Below are positions 31,325 to 42,099 of a DNA stretch of 64,000 bases, in pieces. The notes beneath the pieces were generated by a model, which saw nothing but the letters and a program-made list of their open reading frames with translations, ran no database searches and had not been told where the DNA came from. Source of the DNA: Azorinus chamasolen (lineage: Eukaryota > Mollusca > Bivalvia > Cardiida > Solecurtidae); assembly GCA_963576725.1 (NCBI GenBank), contig OY755242.1:1812404-1876403 (forward strand). Reading direction: 5' to 3'. Positions within the stretch are counted from its first letter, which is position 1, and every line of letters begins with the position of its first letter. The translations under genes were made by a program, and so were the position numbers.

Positions 31325-32750
31325 AATCACCCCGAATGCAATAACCGTTTACGAATAAATTAAGCTAATCGTGACAAGTTACAAAGTGCACTTTGATCAG
31401 ACATTGTTTAACAATGAAATGTTATAATTACGTGTATACTGTTTAAAATGTCTGAACGCTGTGTATATGATCAGGGGAAAAAAGAATATAAATGTAGTTA
31501 AACGGAATAATTTTATTTGATTAACAGTCAATACTCGATAAATCATGACTTTGTCTTACTGTTGAATGCATTTGTCAAGCTCTGTTGGTATACCACTCGG
31601 TTTCAAGCTCAGTTGTATAAAATCCCTGTCACAGGTTTGAGTGTCGTTATCTTTGAAATCGTAGAAGGTACTCTTTCTAAACAATAAAATTCAATATAAT
31701 ATTACACTATTTGTGGTAATCTGTATCTTGAATAAAATCGCCATAACATGGCATGACTCGCACCGTTCGCATTATATCCATGTTAAGTTCATTAGGTATA
31801 CATGTATTCATTACAGATACAGATTATAAGATGAAACTTTTAGCTAAATCAGATACAAATGTACAGAAGAATATGTGATGATCGACACAATCAGATGCGG
31901 TGTTAAACACATACAAGTACAACTTTAACTACTAATAAGCAAGATGTGCCGATCTTCAAAACTCTAGATGTTAGAAATTGTAAACAGTTGCGACACGTCC
32001 TCTGTGGATGTAATGCTCAATGTACTCGTAGCTGTATAAAGAATAACTGTTCCGGACTAGCATTTTCTGTTTTGTCCGATCAAAAAACCCTTTCACTACA
32101 GATTTTAGACCACTATAGTTCTCATGCACCATGTCCAGAACGAACGTGGCAACTAGCTCCCATAGACACCCTTGCGGAACAGACTCTCATTGTGATAATT
32201 ATATCGCAATACTGAAGATGATATCGCATTCGGACGACAGGGGATAAATACAACACCTTTACAAGATTTTCTCGCTACGTCGTCGGGTGTTAATGTAGAC
32301 ACAGACCTACAGCAGTTACATTGTGGCAAATAAGCTTCGTCCTGAAAATATCACTTGATTCGAGCATATTGGCATGTCGAAAGGTGATTCGTTTTCCACC
32401 AATATCAATATCACCTCTCATCTAGGTAGACCTGCTTGAGACACATAGATAAGTCTGGATTCTTGGCCAATTTTGTGGAACCGCATTTCCACATCTAACT
32501 CCTACATATCTACCAGGTATGGTGCTGATATTATTTCTAGAACGACCTTGAGCGCTAATCATCGGATATTTACTGCATGCCCCTTCTACATTCTACTCAA
32601 TAGGAGCTTTTCCGGTATGGCAACATCGTGCAGGAGTTCAAAAAGTTAGAGTTCGAAAATGCCATCCATTTGATGTTTTGGAACTTCCAACCACCGTCAT
32701 CACCAACAATGAGCAACGTTATTAGACCACCGTTTAGTACATTTTGAATG
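31325..32750. other. No gene recognised
   Basis: The longest frame (31946-32215, starting MPIFKTLDVRNCKQLRHV and rich in Cys) matches nothing I know and has no clear splice signals. Some pieces (GCGGTGTTAAACACATACAA) could be decayed transposon, but I cannot assign them. Confidence 0.3.
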
Positions 32751-32755
32751 AAAGG

Positions 32756-33513
32756 GTAGTAAAGTCAAGCAGGCAAAGCCACATACAAGATACAAGACGC
32801 AACCACCACAGGAAGCAGACACATATACCTACACACCCAAACACACGCACACACACACACACACACATACGGGATGAACACAGGAAACACCAGCAGACAC
32901 ACAAGCACCAGAGATAAACACTCCACTCATGAACAAAAGCACAAGTACAATGGCACAAGACAAACAAAAGCAAGGGTGACAAAGAGAGTACCCCCTTGGT
33001 ACGGTCAGTAGCAAAATCACCACTGGGGGTTTAAACCGGTTTACGGACGTCCTAACCTCACACTTTTCTCAAAGTCACCCTAGCTTTACAAATAATGTAA
33101 AATAAACGAACCCCCGCCTGACTTACCCACAACATAGAAGACGGTAAATACAAGACAATATGTAAAACATAGCATGATAACTGTGAAAATCCGTCAAATA
33201 TGTACGCAATTACTTTGCTGAAGTCAGAGCATCTGCAGGTAAGCCGTTAAGGGCACGACAGGGAAAAAGTAAAACATGAGTCTGGTAAGCTCATCTTGTA
33301 TCTGATTTAAAGAGTATACCACCATCGCGCAAGCAAAGAGGGAAGCGTGGCTACAGACTGTAAAAGGGTCGATGACCAAACATGCAATGCGTTGCAATAT
33401 AATGGGATTATAACCTTTCTTCTAAAAGGTTTTAATGCGTCTTATAAACAAATCATGAAAATGGATATGACCCCGAATTTTCCTAAGTTTGTAGATAACA
33501 TCCCCATAAAAGT
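32756..33513 (-). mobile_element. Naiad B copy, minus
   Basis: Terminus GTAGTAAAGTCAAGCAGGCA, (AC)n tract at about 32842-32867, conserved CCGGTTTACGGACGTCCTAA, decayed SECIS (about 33275-33330) and the last about 60 RT codons. Stops at CATCCCCATAAAAGT, where a tandem repeat follows. Confidence 0.75.
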
Positions 33514-33955
33514 ACAACAAGAGCATCGCGAGACGGGGCAATATACGCCTGAAGGCTTGCTACCCGAAACTATCAAAGGTCAATAACTCCAGAATGAAAA
33601 ATGATATGAGAGTTATATCACTGATATGCACTGATATGCACAACTACACATCAGTATCTATCATTCCTGAAAGTTTGAAGAAATTATGTTGAAAAATAAA
33701 GGAGTTAGTTGCATAAGAAAATGTTACCCGAAACTATCAAAGGGCAATAACTCCAGAATGAAAAATGATATGAGAGTTATCTCACTGATATGCACAACTA
33801 CACATCAGTATCTATCATTCTTGAAAGTTTGAAGAAATTATGTTGAAAAATAAAGGAGGAGTTACTTGCACAAGAAATTGCTAACGGACGGAGGGACAGA
33901 CGGACGGACAGGCGAACGGACGGACGACATGCACCATACCATAATACGTCCCTTC
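33514..33955 (+). repeat. Dimeric about 190-bp repeat with GACGG microsatellite and inverted ends
   Basis: Two units share ACCCGAAACTATCAAAG, AATAACTCCAGAATGAAAAA, GCACAACTACACATCAGTAT and TTGAAGAAATTATGTTGAAA. The block ends in ACGGACGGAGGGACAGACGG. The outer ends, ATATACGCCTGAAGG and CCCTTCGGGCGTATA, are inverted. Structurally like the block at 12760-13650. Confidence 0.7.
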
Positions 33956-33956
33956 G

Positions 33957-34857
33957 GGCGTATAAAAATGAGTCATGCAGGAAACACGACATACAGAACA
34001 AACAGTCGCCCGAACAGCAACACAAAGAAACAGCAAATGTACATAACTATAAAAACAACAAGAGACGCACAAAGTCAAAACAAACATGCAATAGGGGGAA
34101 GATGGAAGTACCACCTTGGAACGGTCAGTGACAAAAGTCACTTGGAGGTTAAACCGGTTTATGGGCGCCCAACCTCACACTTATTCCATCCCCACCCTAA
34201 AAGACAAACAGTGTAAATAAACGTATCCCCTCTCCGACTAATCTACAACAACCGCGACGGCAAATACAGTGGTCAAGTGCATGTATAACGAAAACATTTA
34301 AGTGAACAAACTGTATCCACCTATCGCTAGTGTACTCAATGATTGAGCTGCAAACAGAGTAACTGTAGAAAAGTAGTAAAGGGTACGATAAAAACGAAAT
34401 AGTACAGATATCCGGCGTTCTCCTTCCATTTCTGGATTTAAGAGGTCGCCTTCATAGAGTACTAAACCTTTCCTGTCGGCGTACATGCAAAGAGGCCAGC
34501 GTGATTGCCAACTGTAAAAGGGTTCACAACCAAACATGCAGTATGTTGTAGTACTACAGGATCATATCCCTTTTTAATGAATTTTTTTAACATATTTGAT
34601 GAACAAAGTGCGAAAATGGGTATGTCCAATAATTTTACGAAGTTTGTAAATCACATCACCATAAAACTCAGGATGTGAAATACCGTGTCGCAGAAGCGCC
34701 CTGAGATTACATTGGTACTTGCCAATAAGCGAGAGATTTCGATAGTAAAATTTAGAGAAAGGTTTTCTTAGTTTATGGTATCTATATCCTTGCTTAAGCA
34801 GTTTCTCAGTTAAAATGAGATTTCGACTGTTAAAATCGTCAATAAATGAACAAGCTT
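33957..34857 (-). mobile_element. Naiad A copy, minus, 3' end to RT C-terminus
   Basis: Near-terminal AAAAATGAGTCATGCAGG, full 3' UTR, SECIS (34400-34464), then RT C-terminus to about the ARACSS block. Joined at 34857 to a B copy at almost the collinear RT position. Confidence 0.75.
34400..34464 (-). promoter_or_regulatory. SECIS-like element (subfamily A, minus)
   Basis: On the minus strand TAGTAC, UGAA, GGCGACCTCTT, AAATCC, GGAAGGAGAACGCC, GGAU, GTACT. The 3' strand CGCC, instead of CGTC, makes all four lower pairs Watson-Crick, a compensatory change relative to 47388. Confidence 0.75.
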
Positions 34858-35460
34858 AGTTGCAATAACGCCCGTAGATTGCAATTGTATTTACAAATGA
34901 CTGGTAAATTTTGATTAAATTTAGAAAACGTTTGCCGATGTTTGTGATATCTCTAACCTTTCTTTAGAAGTTTATCAGTTATAACTAAATTACGACTGTT
35001 AAAATCGTCTAGCAAAGAACAGGCTCGGGCAATCGAATAAGTTGAGAAATATAAACCCCATAATATGCAGAACGGGGCAAATCTCCATCTAGAAAAACAA
35101 TTTTAAAATTAAAATATTCCGTTTTATCGTATATTTTGGACGAAACTTTATCATTTGCGATTGAAAGATTCTAAAACTGACGCTATAATGTCAGATCGAT
35201 TCGCATTGTTTAAAGACAGTTCTTTTGGGTAAATTGAAGAAATCATAGTTTCAAAATAACTATTATCTAAATTCAAAATATCGTCTAAATACCTTGAAGT
35301 TTTATTAAAAGCATTAACAATATCGGCCTGTGTATCAGGTTTTAAGCTAAACATAAAATCCCTCTCATAGCAATACAAAACAAATCAGCAACAAGAGGAA
35401 CACAATTTGTACCCATGGGTATACCAACAACTTGACGATATATGGTATCCCTTTCACGCA
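34858..35460 (-). pseudogene. Naiad B reverse transcriptase fragment, minus
   Basis: Minus strand: IPMGTNCVPLVADLF, a frameshift, YCYERDFMFSLKPDTQADIV, SRYLDDILNLDNSYFETM, YPKELSLNNANRSDIIA, then decayed DKxEYFNFKIV and ARACSLLDDFNSRNLVIT pieces. Four or more lesions. Ends at 35460 next to a CAGTAAAACCCC pogo-like end. Confidence 0.75.
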
Positions 35461-35507
35461 CAAATACAGTAAAACCCCTACAAACCGGAACTCTACCAAA
35501 AGCTTGA

Positions 35508-35790
35508 GATGTTAAACTCTCAAGAAATAGGGGTATTGACATCAATATTTAAGTCAGAGACAATTTTATTGTAGTTAAAAATAACATTCCTAATAGGTTT
35601 ATTATATTTATAACACATGATAGGTGATTCAGAGTTGATGAAATATTTGGGAATAGTATCGATTACATTCTTATCACGAAATATACTTTGAATATCAATA
35701 ATATCGATACCTTTATTTAGGAATTGAAGTTTCAGAAAATGTCTTTTATGTTCAGATTCTTTATCAATACGAGGACGAAGAACATGGTGA
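35508..35790 (-). pseudogene. Naiad B linker between endonuclease and RT, minus
   Basis: Minus strand reads HVLRPRIDKESEHKRHFLKL, NKGIDIIDIQSIFRDKNVID, TIPKYFINSESPIMCYKYNK and NVIFNYNKIVSDLNID, collinear with residues encoded at about 44830-45090 of the best copy. No catalytic residues. Cut at 35508 just before the CxC motif. Confidence 0.7.
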
Positions 35791-35984
35791 TGGTGTTTGG
35801 TGCGGTGTCATTTCGTGTGTGGCTCTCCCTGTTTGACTATTTTTCCATATGTTGTGTGTAACTTTATATAAGTGAGGCAGTATTGATTAACGGATCTGTA
35901 CGCATATAGATTTTATCAGCATCTTCGTCTATGGACTTGAGATAGGAAAAGGGTAAAGACGATAAACACTAAGATAACATAGAA

Positions 35985-36409
35985 TGCTTGCCAGTTTGTT
36001 ATAGAATAGTATGTAAATCATGAATAAACAAATTACGACGTGATTTACGCTTAATATGACCTACATATTGAATGCCACGGTGTGGCGCATTTCATGTAAG
36101 AACATATATAATATTAGATGAGTTTCAGTCTAAATCAGAATTAATCTTCACACTAAACACTCTACCATTAACAAGAGATTTAATTGTTGATCTAGTAGAA
36201 ATAAAATTGCAACACATACACCTCTTACTATTGCACTTAATAATTATCGGATACACCCTATGTCTTTTGTTCAAATAATGAGAATTTAGATGGGCTTTGC
36301 AATAACGAAGGATAGATTGCTTTAAAGGAGACAGAACGAGATTTGGTCCATTATGATAAATGTTACTAATAGCAGAAGAGGGAACATGAAAAGACGAAGC
36401 AGAAGACAA
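35985..36409 (-). pseudogene. Naiad B N-terminus and GIY-YIG core with two in-frame TGA codons, minus
   Basis: Minus strand starts SSASSFHVPSSAISNIYHNG, then HRVYPIIIKCNSKRCMCC, LVNGRVFSVKINSDLD, TGA (36125-36127), NSSNIIYVLT, TGA (36092-36094), NAPHRGIQYVGH. IIY and YVG correspond to the GIY and YIG signature. The first TGA aligns with a Cys codon in the A copy at 44205; the second aligns with a TGA in that copy. The Cys following the second TGA is Arg here, and sequence after YVGH is deleted, so this copy is inactive. The endonuclease would nick target DNA for priming. Confidence 0.72.
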
Positions 36410-36419
36410 TTTTAGAGGT

Positions 36420-36685
36420 TGCAGGTGTTAAGTTCTTGTGTGGCGGCCGTAAAACGTCGCCCCGTACTTCATTCTCAGTGTTGGTATACCTTCTGATCCT
36501 TCGAGATCATGAATTTCAGTACTTCTTGTTCTGAAAATTGAATACCGCTTAAGCCGGTGCTAGGGGGCGTGAGCAGTGTTGCACTTTCAATTACTGCTCA
36601 TGAACAGACTCAATAAAACCGAGTCTGCAATTTTCTCTTTTTGTGTTGCAATGTTTGCTTTAGGGGGATCACCAACCTTCAGAAT
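36420..36685 (+). repeat. Dispersed about 290-bp repeat, plus copy
   Basis: GCAGGTGTTAAGTTCTTGTG to CACCAACCTTCAGAATATTA, a complete copy of the 7625 family. Directly follows a Naiad B fragment. Confidence 0.7.
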
Positions 36686-36689
36686 ATTA

Positions 36690-37410
36690 ATACAAACTGA
36701 CGACTGTAGTGATAAGACATTAGCCAGTTTATGAGGAATCTGAACAGAAGACACAGAGTGTAAGTTTAAGTTTGTAATTTTAAGTATAGGGAGGCTATTC
36801 ATAATTTGTGTAGTAATTGTAGCACCCTTCCGTAAAGAGCGACATACGTATGTAACGAAAAGAAAAGTATAAAAGAATAAGAACATACCAGAGGTTTCGA
36901 CAAAAATAAAGAAGACTAAGGATATGAAGGAAAACATTGAATGGGTAAAAAGTAAGAAGAAAAACGAGAAGGCGAAGCCGCACCAGAGAAAACGCAAAAG
37001 GCACAACTCTTAAAAGGGAAATTAAAATAGCCACACAATATGTCGGTGAGTACCGAAACCACCATGAAGTGCAAAGTACGGTGTTAAGGTATGAGGAAAC
37101 GCATTGAATATAGAGCAATTCCTGCAAGAGGAAGAAAACAATATTGATTGAATGTACGGGAAGATGTTTCACGGCCGCCATACTGCACAAACAACACTAT
37201 TGTGCTTATAAATGAATAAGTAGTAAAGTCAAGCAGGTAAAGTCATATACAAGACTGCGTTTCCTCTTCCTCATATCTTAACACCGTACTTTGCACTTCA
37301 TGGAGACTTCGATACTCACCGACATATTGTGTGACTATTTTAATTTCCCTTTTAAGAGTTGTGCCCTTTGCGTTTTCTCTGGTGTGACTTCGCCTTGCTC
37401 ATTTTTCTTC
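36690..37410. repeat. Long-spaced inverted repeat flanking a Naiad B tip
   Basis: About 36990-37110 (AACTCTTAAAAGGGAAATTA...) and 37258-37375 are inverted copies. Between them lie other sequence and a B 3' terminus at 37211-37256 (AAGTAGTAAAGTCAAGCAGG, minus). The long minus-strand frames at 36587-37190 are hydrophobic translations of this non-coding sequence and match no protein. Confidence 0.5.
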
Positions 37411-37417
37411 TTATGTT

Positions 37418-37785
37418 TTGGGTTAGTCCTTTATTTACACTATTTGTAAAGCTAGGGTGACTTTGGGAGAAGTGTGAGGTTAGGACATCCGGAAACAGGT
37501 TTAAGCCCCATTGGTGTTTTTGCTACTGACCGTGCCAAGGCGGTACTCTCTTTGTCACCCTTCCTTTTGTTTGCCTTGCGTCTTTGTGCTTGTGCTTTTG
37601 TTCATGTGTGGAGTGTTTGTCTTTAGTTATTGTGTGTTTTCTTTGTTCATCTCGTGTGTGAGTGTGCGTTTGGGTGTATGGTTGTGTGTGTGTGTGTGCG
37701 TGTGTGTCATGCTGTCTGCCGGTGTTTTGGTAGTGGTTGCGTCTTGTATGTAGATTTGCCTGCTTGACTATATTGCTTTTCCATT
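37418..37785 (+). mobile_element. Naiad B 3' UTR, plus
   Basis: GGTTAGTCCTTTATTTACAC, GTGAGGTTAGGACATCCGG, CCGTGCCAAGGCGGTACTCT, a (GT)n tract at 37685-37706 and the degenerate terminus TGACTATATTGCTTTTCC. Truncated before the RT and SECIS. Confidence 0.7.
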
Positions 37786-37789
37786 CCTC

Positions 37790-37905
37790 TGTTTGATTTC
37801 GAGATTACGTTCGCATGCAATTTCCAAACGTTTTCTTCTATTGAAAGTATCCTAGTATCTGATGGCTTGACAGTGTTCATCAATAAGTGATTATGTATCC
37901 TCCTC
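37790..37905 (-). other. Possible exon, minus strand, unassigned
   Basis: Minus frame LEGRRIHNHLLMNTVKPSDT then RILSIEENVWKLHANVISKS follows an acceptor-like ATATCTGGACAG. The donor side is missing because a Naiad B 3' end abuts at 37785. It looks protein-like and shares strand with the host gene, but I recognise no domain. Confidence 0.2.
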
Positions 37906-38035
37906 CCCTCCAACTGTCCAGATATCTGACTGTTACAACCACAAAATGGGATATGTTTATCTGTTTTGTGTGTCCCATGTTTCCAGAAACCTTGACATTA
38001 CATCGGATATGCCCCTGTATATGGCAAATGTGGTG

Positions 38036-38345
38036 TGCGGTGGTCTAGTGGTAGTTAACGCGCTTGACTGTCGGTCCGGAAGTCCGGGGTTCAAACCCCG
38101 GTCCCTCCCGGAAAATTCCGACACGCTTTTCAGTGTCTCCCACCCGCACCTCCTCTCCACCCAGAGGATAAAATGGGTATATGCGAGGGGTCGCTAGCCG
38201 GTAATGTGGCTGCATGATTGCGCCATTTGTTAGCAGCGCTCAATGTTGTAGGCAAATGACTCATTGGAGGGGAGTAAATGTACAGTCGGCTGAACAGTCA
38301 TTCGGACTGAAAGTAGACTATAACTAGGTACTTTACTTTTTTTAT
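38036..38345 (+). mobile_element. tRNA-derived SINE
   Basis: The head has a TGGTCTAGTGG A-box (38041) and a GGTTCAAACCC B-box (about 38089), 48 bases apart as in a tRNA. It is followed by a 200-base body (CACGCTTTTCAGTGTCTCCC, GGCTGCATGATTGCGCCATT) and ends in a pyrimidine-rich CTAGGTACTTTACTTTTTTT. Complete-looking, about 310 bp. The tRNA part most resembles Asp or a related isotype but is not a functional tRNA. Confidence 0.8.
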
Positions 38346-38349
38346 ATCC

Positions 38350-39100
38350 GATAGTCTATTGATCCATTACGGATATCCAATCGTTCTTAACGCTGAGACA
38401 TGCTCTGTGTCACTTTTCATCTTTTATTTTGTGAGTAAATGTATGGAGTTACCTTGCTGTTTGTATCACGCGATCGAAATATAAAGAACACATGAACATT
38501 AAGTGGCTAGGACAGATCAACTGACGAAGGCAGGCGATGCGATGTCGCCGAGCTTTACAGATACAAAACTTTGCTCTGAATCAAGGAAATTACCTTAATT
38601 GATACCAGAAACGTCTTTGAAATTCATGGTTCGGTTCTACAATATGCTCGGAGAGAATGATCCGGAAAAGAAAGGTTCTGACAGTGTTTTTGGAGAGAAC
38701 CAACGGATAAGTAATGCTCACTAAATCAGTTCCATACAAGAGGTCTATTTTCAACCAACATGCAATGTTGCGGGAACATCGGTTATTCGAATAAAGATAC
38801 CCCTCCATACGAACTTCTCGGTCTCAATGTCGTACCATATACAATATACACAATAGAACATAACACCTCCTCCTCAAATGTAAATTAGCTGTTGAAATGG
38901 AAGTTTCTTGATGTATCGCTTATTGTCTGGAGTGTTCTGATCAGATATCAGTTGGCTGCGTTATGTTTCAATACAGAAGCAACGCATACTAGAACCTAAC
39001 TAATGCGCTAAGGCATTTGGCAAAAGTGCAGGTGTTCGCTTGTTCAGACCACAGAATGTTTTTAAAATACTCCTTCAATAAATCTTACATAAACATTAAA
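38350..39100. other. No gene recognised; weak exon-like frame
   Basis: A minus frame at 38590-38808 ends NTVRTFLFRIILSEHIVEPN then HEFQRRFWYQLR before a donor-like AAG GTAATT. No domain recognised. The rest is non-coding. Confidence 0.25.
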
Positions 39101-39102
39101 CT

Positions 39103-40437
39103 TTTGCAGCTCAATTACTGAGTACACTAGCGATAGGATGATACAGTTTGTTCACTTAAATGTTTTCGTTATACAGTAAAGATTGCTTATAAGGTATTGC
39201 AAGGGACCGTGGTAAAGAAAACATTATAACAGAGAAACATTATATTAATATTTTATCTTTCATTCTGAGCAACAAGCTACCTGTGTCCACTGAGCCTTTC
39301 ACACACTTCTGCTACTTCTTTTGAATCGATAGATCTATTTGTTTCTATTTCTTATCGTTTTGAGATAAAGTTTAAATATTTATTTTCTTTTTTAGGAACT
39401 CTGTATCCGTGTTTCCCATGATTACATGTTAAAAAATATTTCACTATTGTATTTGTTTTTAAATTGCAAATAGCGGACGAATGATGTCGAATGGAACCAA
39501 TTTTTTCCGAGAGTTAATAAAGCTCTTAGAACTTGATGTCGTATTATAAAATTGGATCGAGATCAGGTTCCGAACAGTCATAGTTTTAACGGGATACAGA
39601 TTAAAAATTGCACGAAAGTAACCACAAATCAGAGTTAACAGATCAATTTCAACGGTGCGGTAATGATAAAACTCGGACCGAATCTCAAAAGTGAATGGTT
39701 TTTATTGAAGCAGCAATTCGCGGCTATTAAGTATTTATTTTAATTGATCCTGTACAAACGTATTTACCCAATATTAAACGAAATATGCCGTACAATTAGG
39801 TGTCAAGTAATGACTCTAAGTTTGCGTATTCGCTAAAGTGTTTGCAAACACGCATTTTGAGCACGGTTATTTGATTCCCACGCATGACCGTTGTCATCGC
39901 TTCATTAGGGGAAAACGTTATAATTACAGCTATTCGCGGTATGGGACGAGCTCACTCGTACGTACAAAACAAGGAATACGTTCAAAGGAAGAACGTTGTA
40001 TCTGATCTTTTGCAATATAGATAAAGCGGGCATTTGGCCGGGACTCGCCAATCCAAACATTCTATCATCTATCAAAGGGAACGTATTAACCAAGAGCGAT
40101 CTATCAAATCTTTACTGTACATGCACTTTACCACTGTATTTTCCATCGCGGTTGTTGTAGATTAGTCGGAGGGGGGATACGTTTATTTACACTGTTTGTG
40201 TTTTAGGGTGGGGATGGAATAAGTGTGAGGTTGGGCGCCCATAAACCGGTTTAACCCCCAGTGACCTTTGTCACTGACCGTTCCAAGGCGGTACTTCCAT
40301 CTTCCCCCTATTTTATGTTTGTTTTGTCTTTGTGCGTCTCTTGTTGTTTTTATAGTTATATACATTTGCTGTTCTGTTTCCTCGTGTTGCTTGTTCTGTA
40401 TGTGGTGTTTCCTGCATGACTCATTTTTGTTCTTTTA
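39103..40437 (+). mobile_element. Naiad A 3' UTR copy, split by a TA-flanked element
   Basis: 39103-39173 carries TTTTGCAGCTCAATTACTGA to TTTTCGTTATA. The 3' UTR resumes at 40118 with TACATGCACTTTACCACTGT and ends TCATTTTTGTTCTTTT. Removing 39174-40117 plus one TA restores a continuous 3' UTR. 5'-truncated, no RT. Confidence 0.82.
39174..40117. mobile_element. 944-bp TA-flanked DNA element (pogo-like ends) inserted in a Naiad
   Basis: Ends CAGTAAAGATT and AATCTTTACTG form an 11-bp TIR with TA on both sides (39172-39173, 40118-40119). Interior is AT-rich with no transposase frame, so it is non-autonomous. The interrupted Naiad 3' UTR gives an empty site that confirms both boundaries. Confidence 0.85.
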
Positions 40438-40574
40438 CTATCGATGTTAACCACAAAGCTACTTCAATTTTTACGATATTTTCCGGAGCGACATGCGACT
40501 GTCAACATGTGTACATGTATGTGTCAGTAGCGACTCGGTCGACTAAAGGTAAGTTGGAGTTTATCGTCTCAGTA

Positions 40575-41392
40575 CAGTAGAACTTTGGCTATATCTTATG
40601 GGGTTTACATTTCTCAAATTATTCGCTTTGCCCGAGCCTGTTCTTTGCTAGTAGATTTTAATAGTCGTAATTCAGTTATAACTCATAAACTTCTTAAGCA
40701 AGGCTACAGGGTACAGTCGGTCGCTACGCTTTCTTCTTTGCTTGCACGATGACAGGCCGAGAGTAGTACTCTATGATAGTATACTATTAAACCCAGAAAT
40801 GGGATGAGCTTACCAGACTCATGTATTACTTTTTCCTTGCCGTGCCCTTAACAGCTTCCCTGCAGTTGCTCTGTCTCCAGTAAAGTCATTGAGTACATAT
40901 TTGTCGGACTTTCACAGTTGTTATGCTATGTTTTACATTTTATACTGTGATTATGGGGAAGTCCGGCGGGGATACCTTTATTTAAAATGTTTGTTTAGCT
41001 AGGGTGACTTTTAGATAAGTGTGAGGTTAGGACGTCCGTAAACCGGTTTAAATCCCCAGTGGTGAATTTGCTACTGACCGTGCCAAGGCGGTTCTCGCTT
41101 TGTCACCCTAACTTTTGTTTGTCTTGTGTCTTTGTGCTTGTGTTTGGTTCATATTTTTATCTTGTGCTCGTGTGTTTGTTGGTGTTTTATGTGTTCTTCT
41201 CGTGTGTTTGCGTGTGTTTGGTTGTTTGTGTGACATGCTGTCTATTGATGTGTTAGTGGTGATTGCGTCTTGTATGTGACTGTCTACTATATGTGTGTGT
41301 ATGAGTATAAATTGCTATGCTTTCTGTTGGTGTTTTGGTGGTGGTGGCGTTTGTGTGTGGCTTTTCCTGCTTGGTTTTACTACTTTTTTATT
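40575..41392 (+). mobile_element. Naiad B copy, plus, internally deleted
   Basis: Starts in the RT (TATGGGGTTTACATTTCTCA, FARACSLL-like), jumps by deletion at about 40709 to the GTCGCTACGCTTTCTTCTTT end, then SECIS (40764-40828) and B 3' UTR, ending near CTTGGTTTTACTACTTTTTT. Three lesions in the RT remnant. Confidence 0.75.
40764..40828 (+). promoter_or_regulatory. SECIS-like element (subfamily B)
   Basis: UGAU (40774-40777) faces AGAC (40815-40818). AAA is followed by a CCC/GGG mini-helix around AGAAAT. The mini-helix is stronger than in the B copy at 22984 and resembles the A form (TCC/GGA), another compensated change. Confidence 0.7.
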
Positions 41393-41399
41393 TATAATC

Positions 41400-41830
41400 A
41401 GCCAACAATGTTGTATATTTCGATAACTAGCCATTACCGCGTGTATTTATTTATATTGAATTAGAATCGGGCGGAAATTAACGTCGCAACATGACGTGGA
41501 ATGTAGTTGCATTTTATTCTGCCATTTTGGACCATTTAGTTCCATCCCCTTATATAGTATTATACTATACGAAAATAAATTTAAAACACTTTGTCTGCTG
41601 TCGAAGTATGATGTCTAAACGTATTTGAAGATGTCTGTCAATAGTATTTATGAAATTGTCACGTACCTGGCACCTGTGGCTCAGACAGACACCTTGCTGT
41701 CTGATGCACCTAGCTTCAGTGGGCATTAGCAACATAACCATGAACATCATTTGATGGGGCCACAGGTACCAAATGCTACCAACAGCCAGGGTTGAACTTT
41801 CTTTCTCGTCGACCAGAACGATATCGAAAA
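41400..41830. other. No gene recognised
   Basis: AT-rich, with a local palindrome near 41505-41580. Frames on the minus strand at 41565-41981 are partly the reversed Naiad 3' UTR. Confidence 0.35.
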
Positions 41831-41859
41831 CAGCCCCTATTATGTAGCCGCATATTTGC

Positions 41860-42095
41860 AGGAAAGGTGACACAGACGCAACCACTACAAAAACACTCAC
41901 AAAGAACAAGTGACACCCACATAAACACTCACACACACACTTACAAACACATATGCATGCACATACATACAAGAGATCCAATATTTAACCACCAACGAAC
42001 GTAGACGTACTAGACAAAAGGCACAGGGAAAACATAAAAAGTAATGGTGACAAAGGGAGTATCGCCTTGGAATGGTCAGTTGTAAAACCAACATA
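41860..42095 (-). mobile_element. Degenerate Naiad B 3' UTR, minus
   Basis: CGCAACCACTACAAAAACAC, an AC-rich tract and AATGGTGACAAAGGGAGTAT then CGCCTTGGAATGGTCAG match the B 3' UTR. Both ends are lost. Confidence 0.55.
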
Positions 42096-42099
42096 GTTT

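Noticed and set aside
35518..35526. A TGA at the CxC position of the B linker fragment.
   Set aside because: The following codons do not match the motif and the sequence there may already belong to a pogo-like end, so I did not count it as a Sec site.
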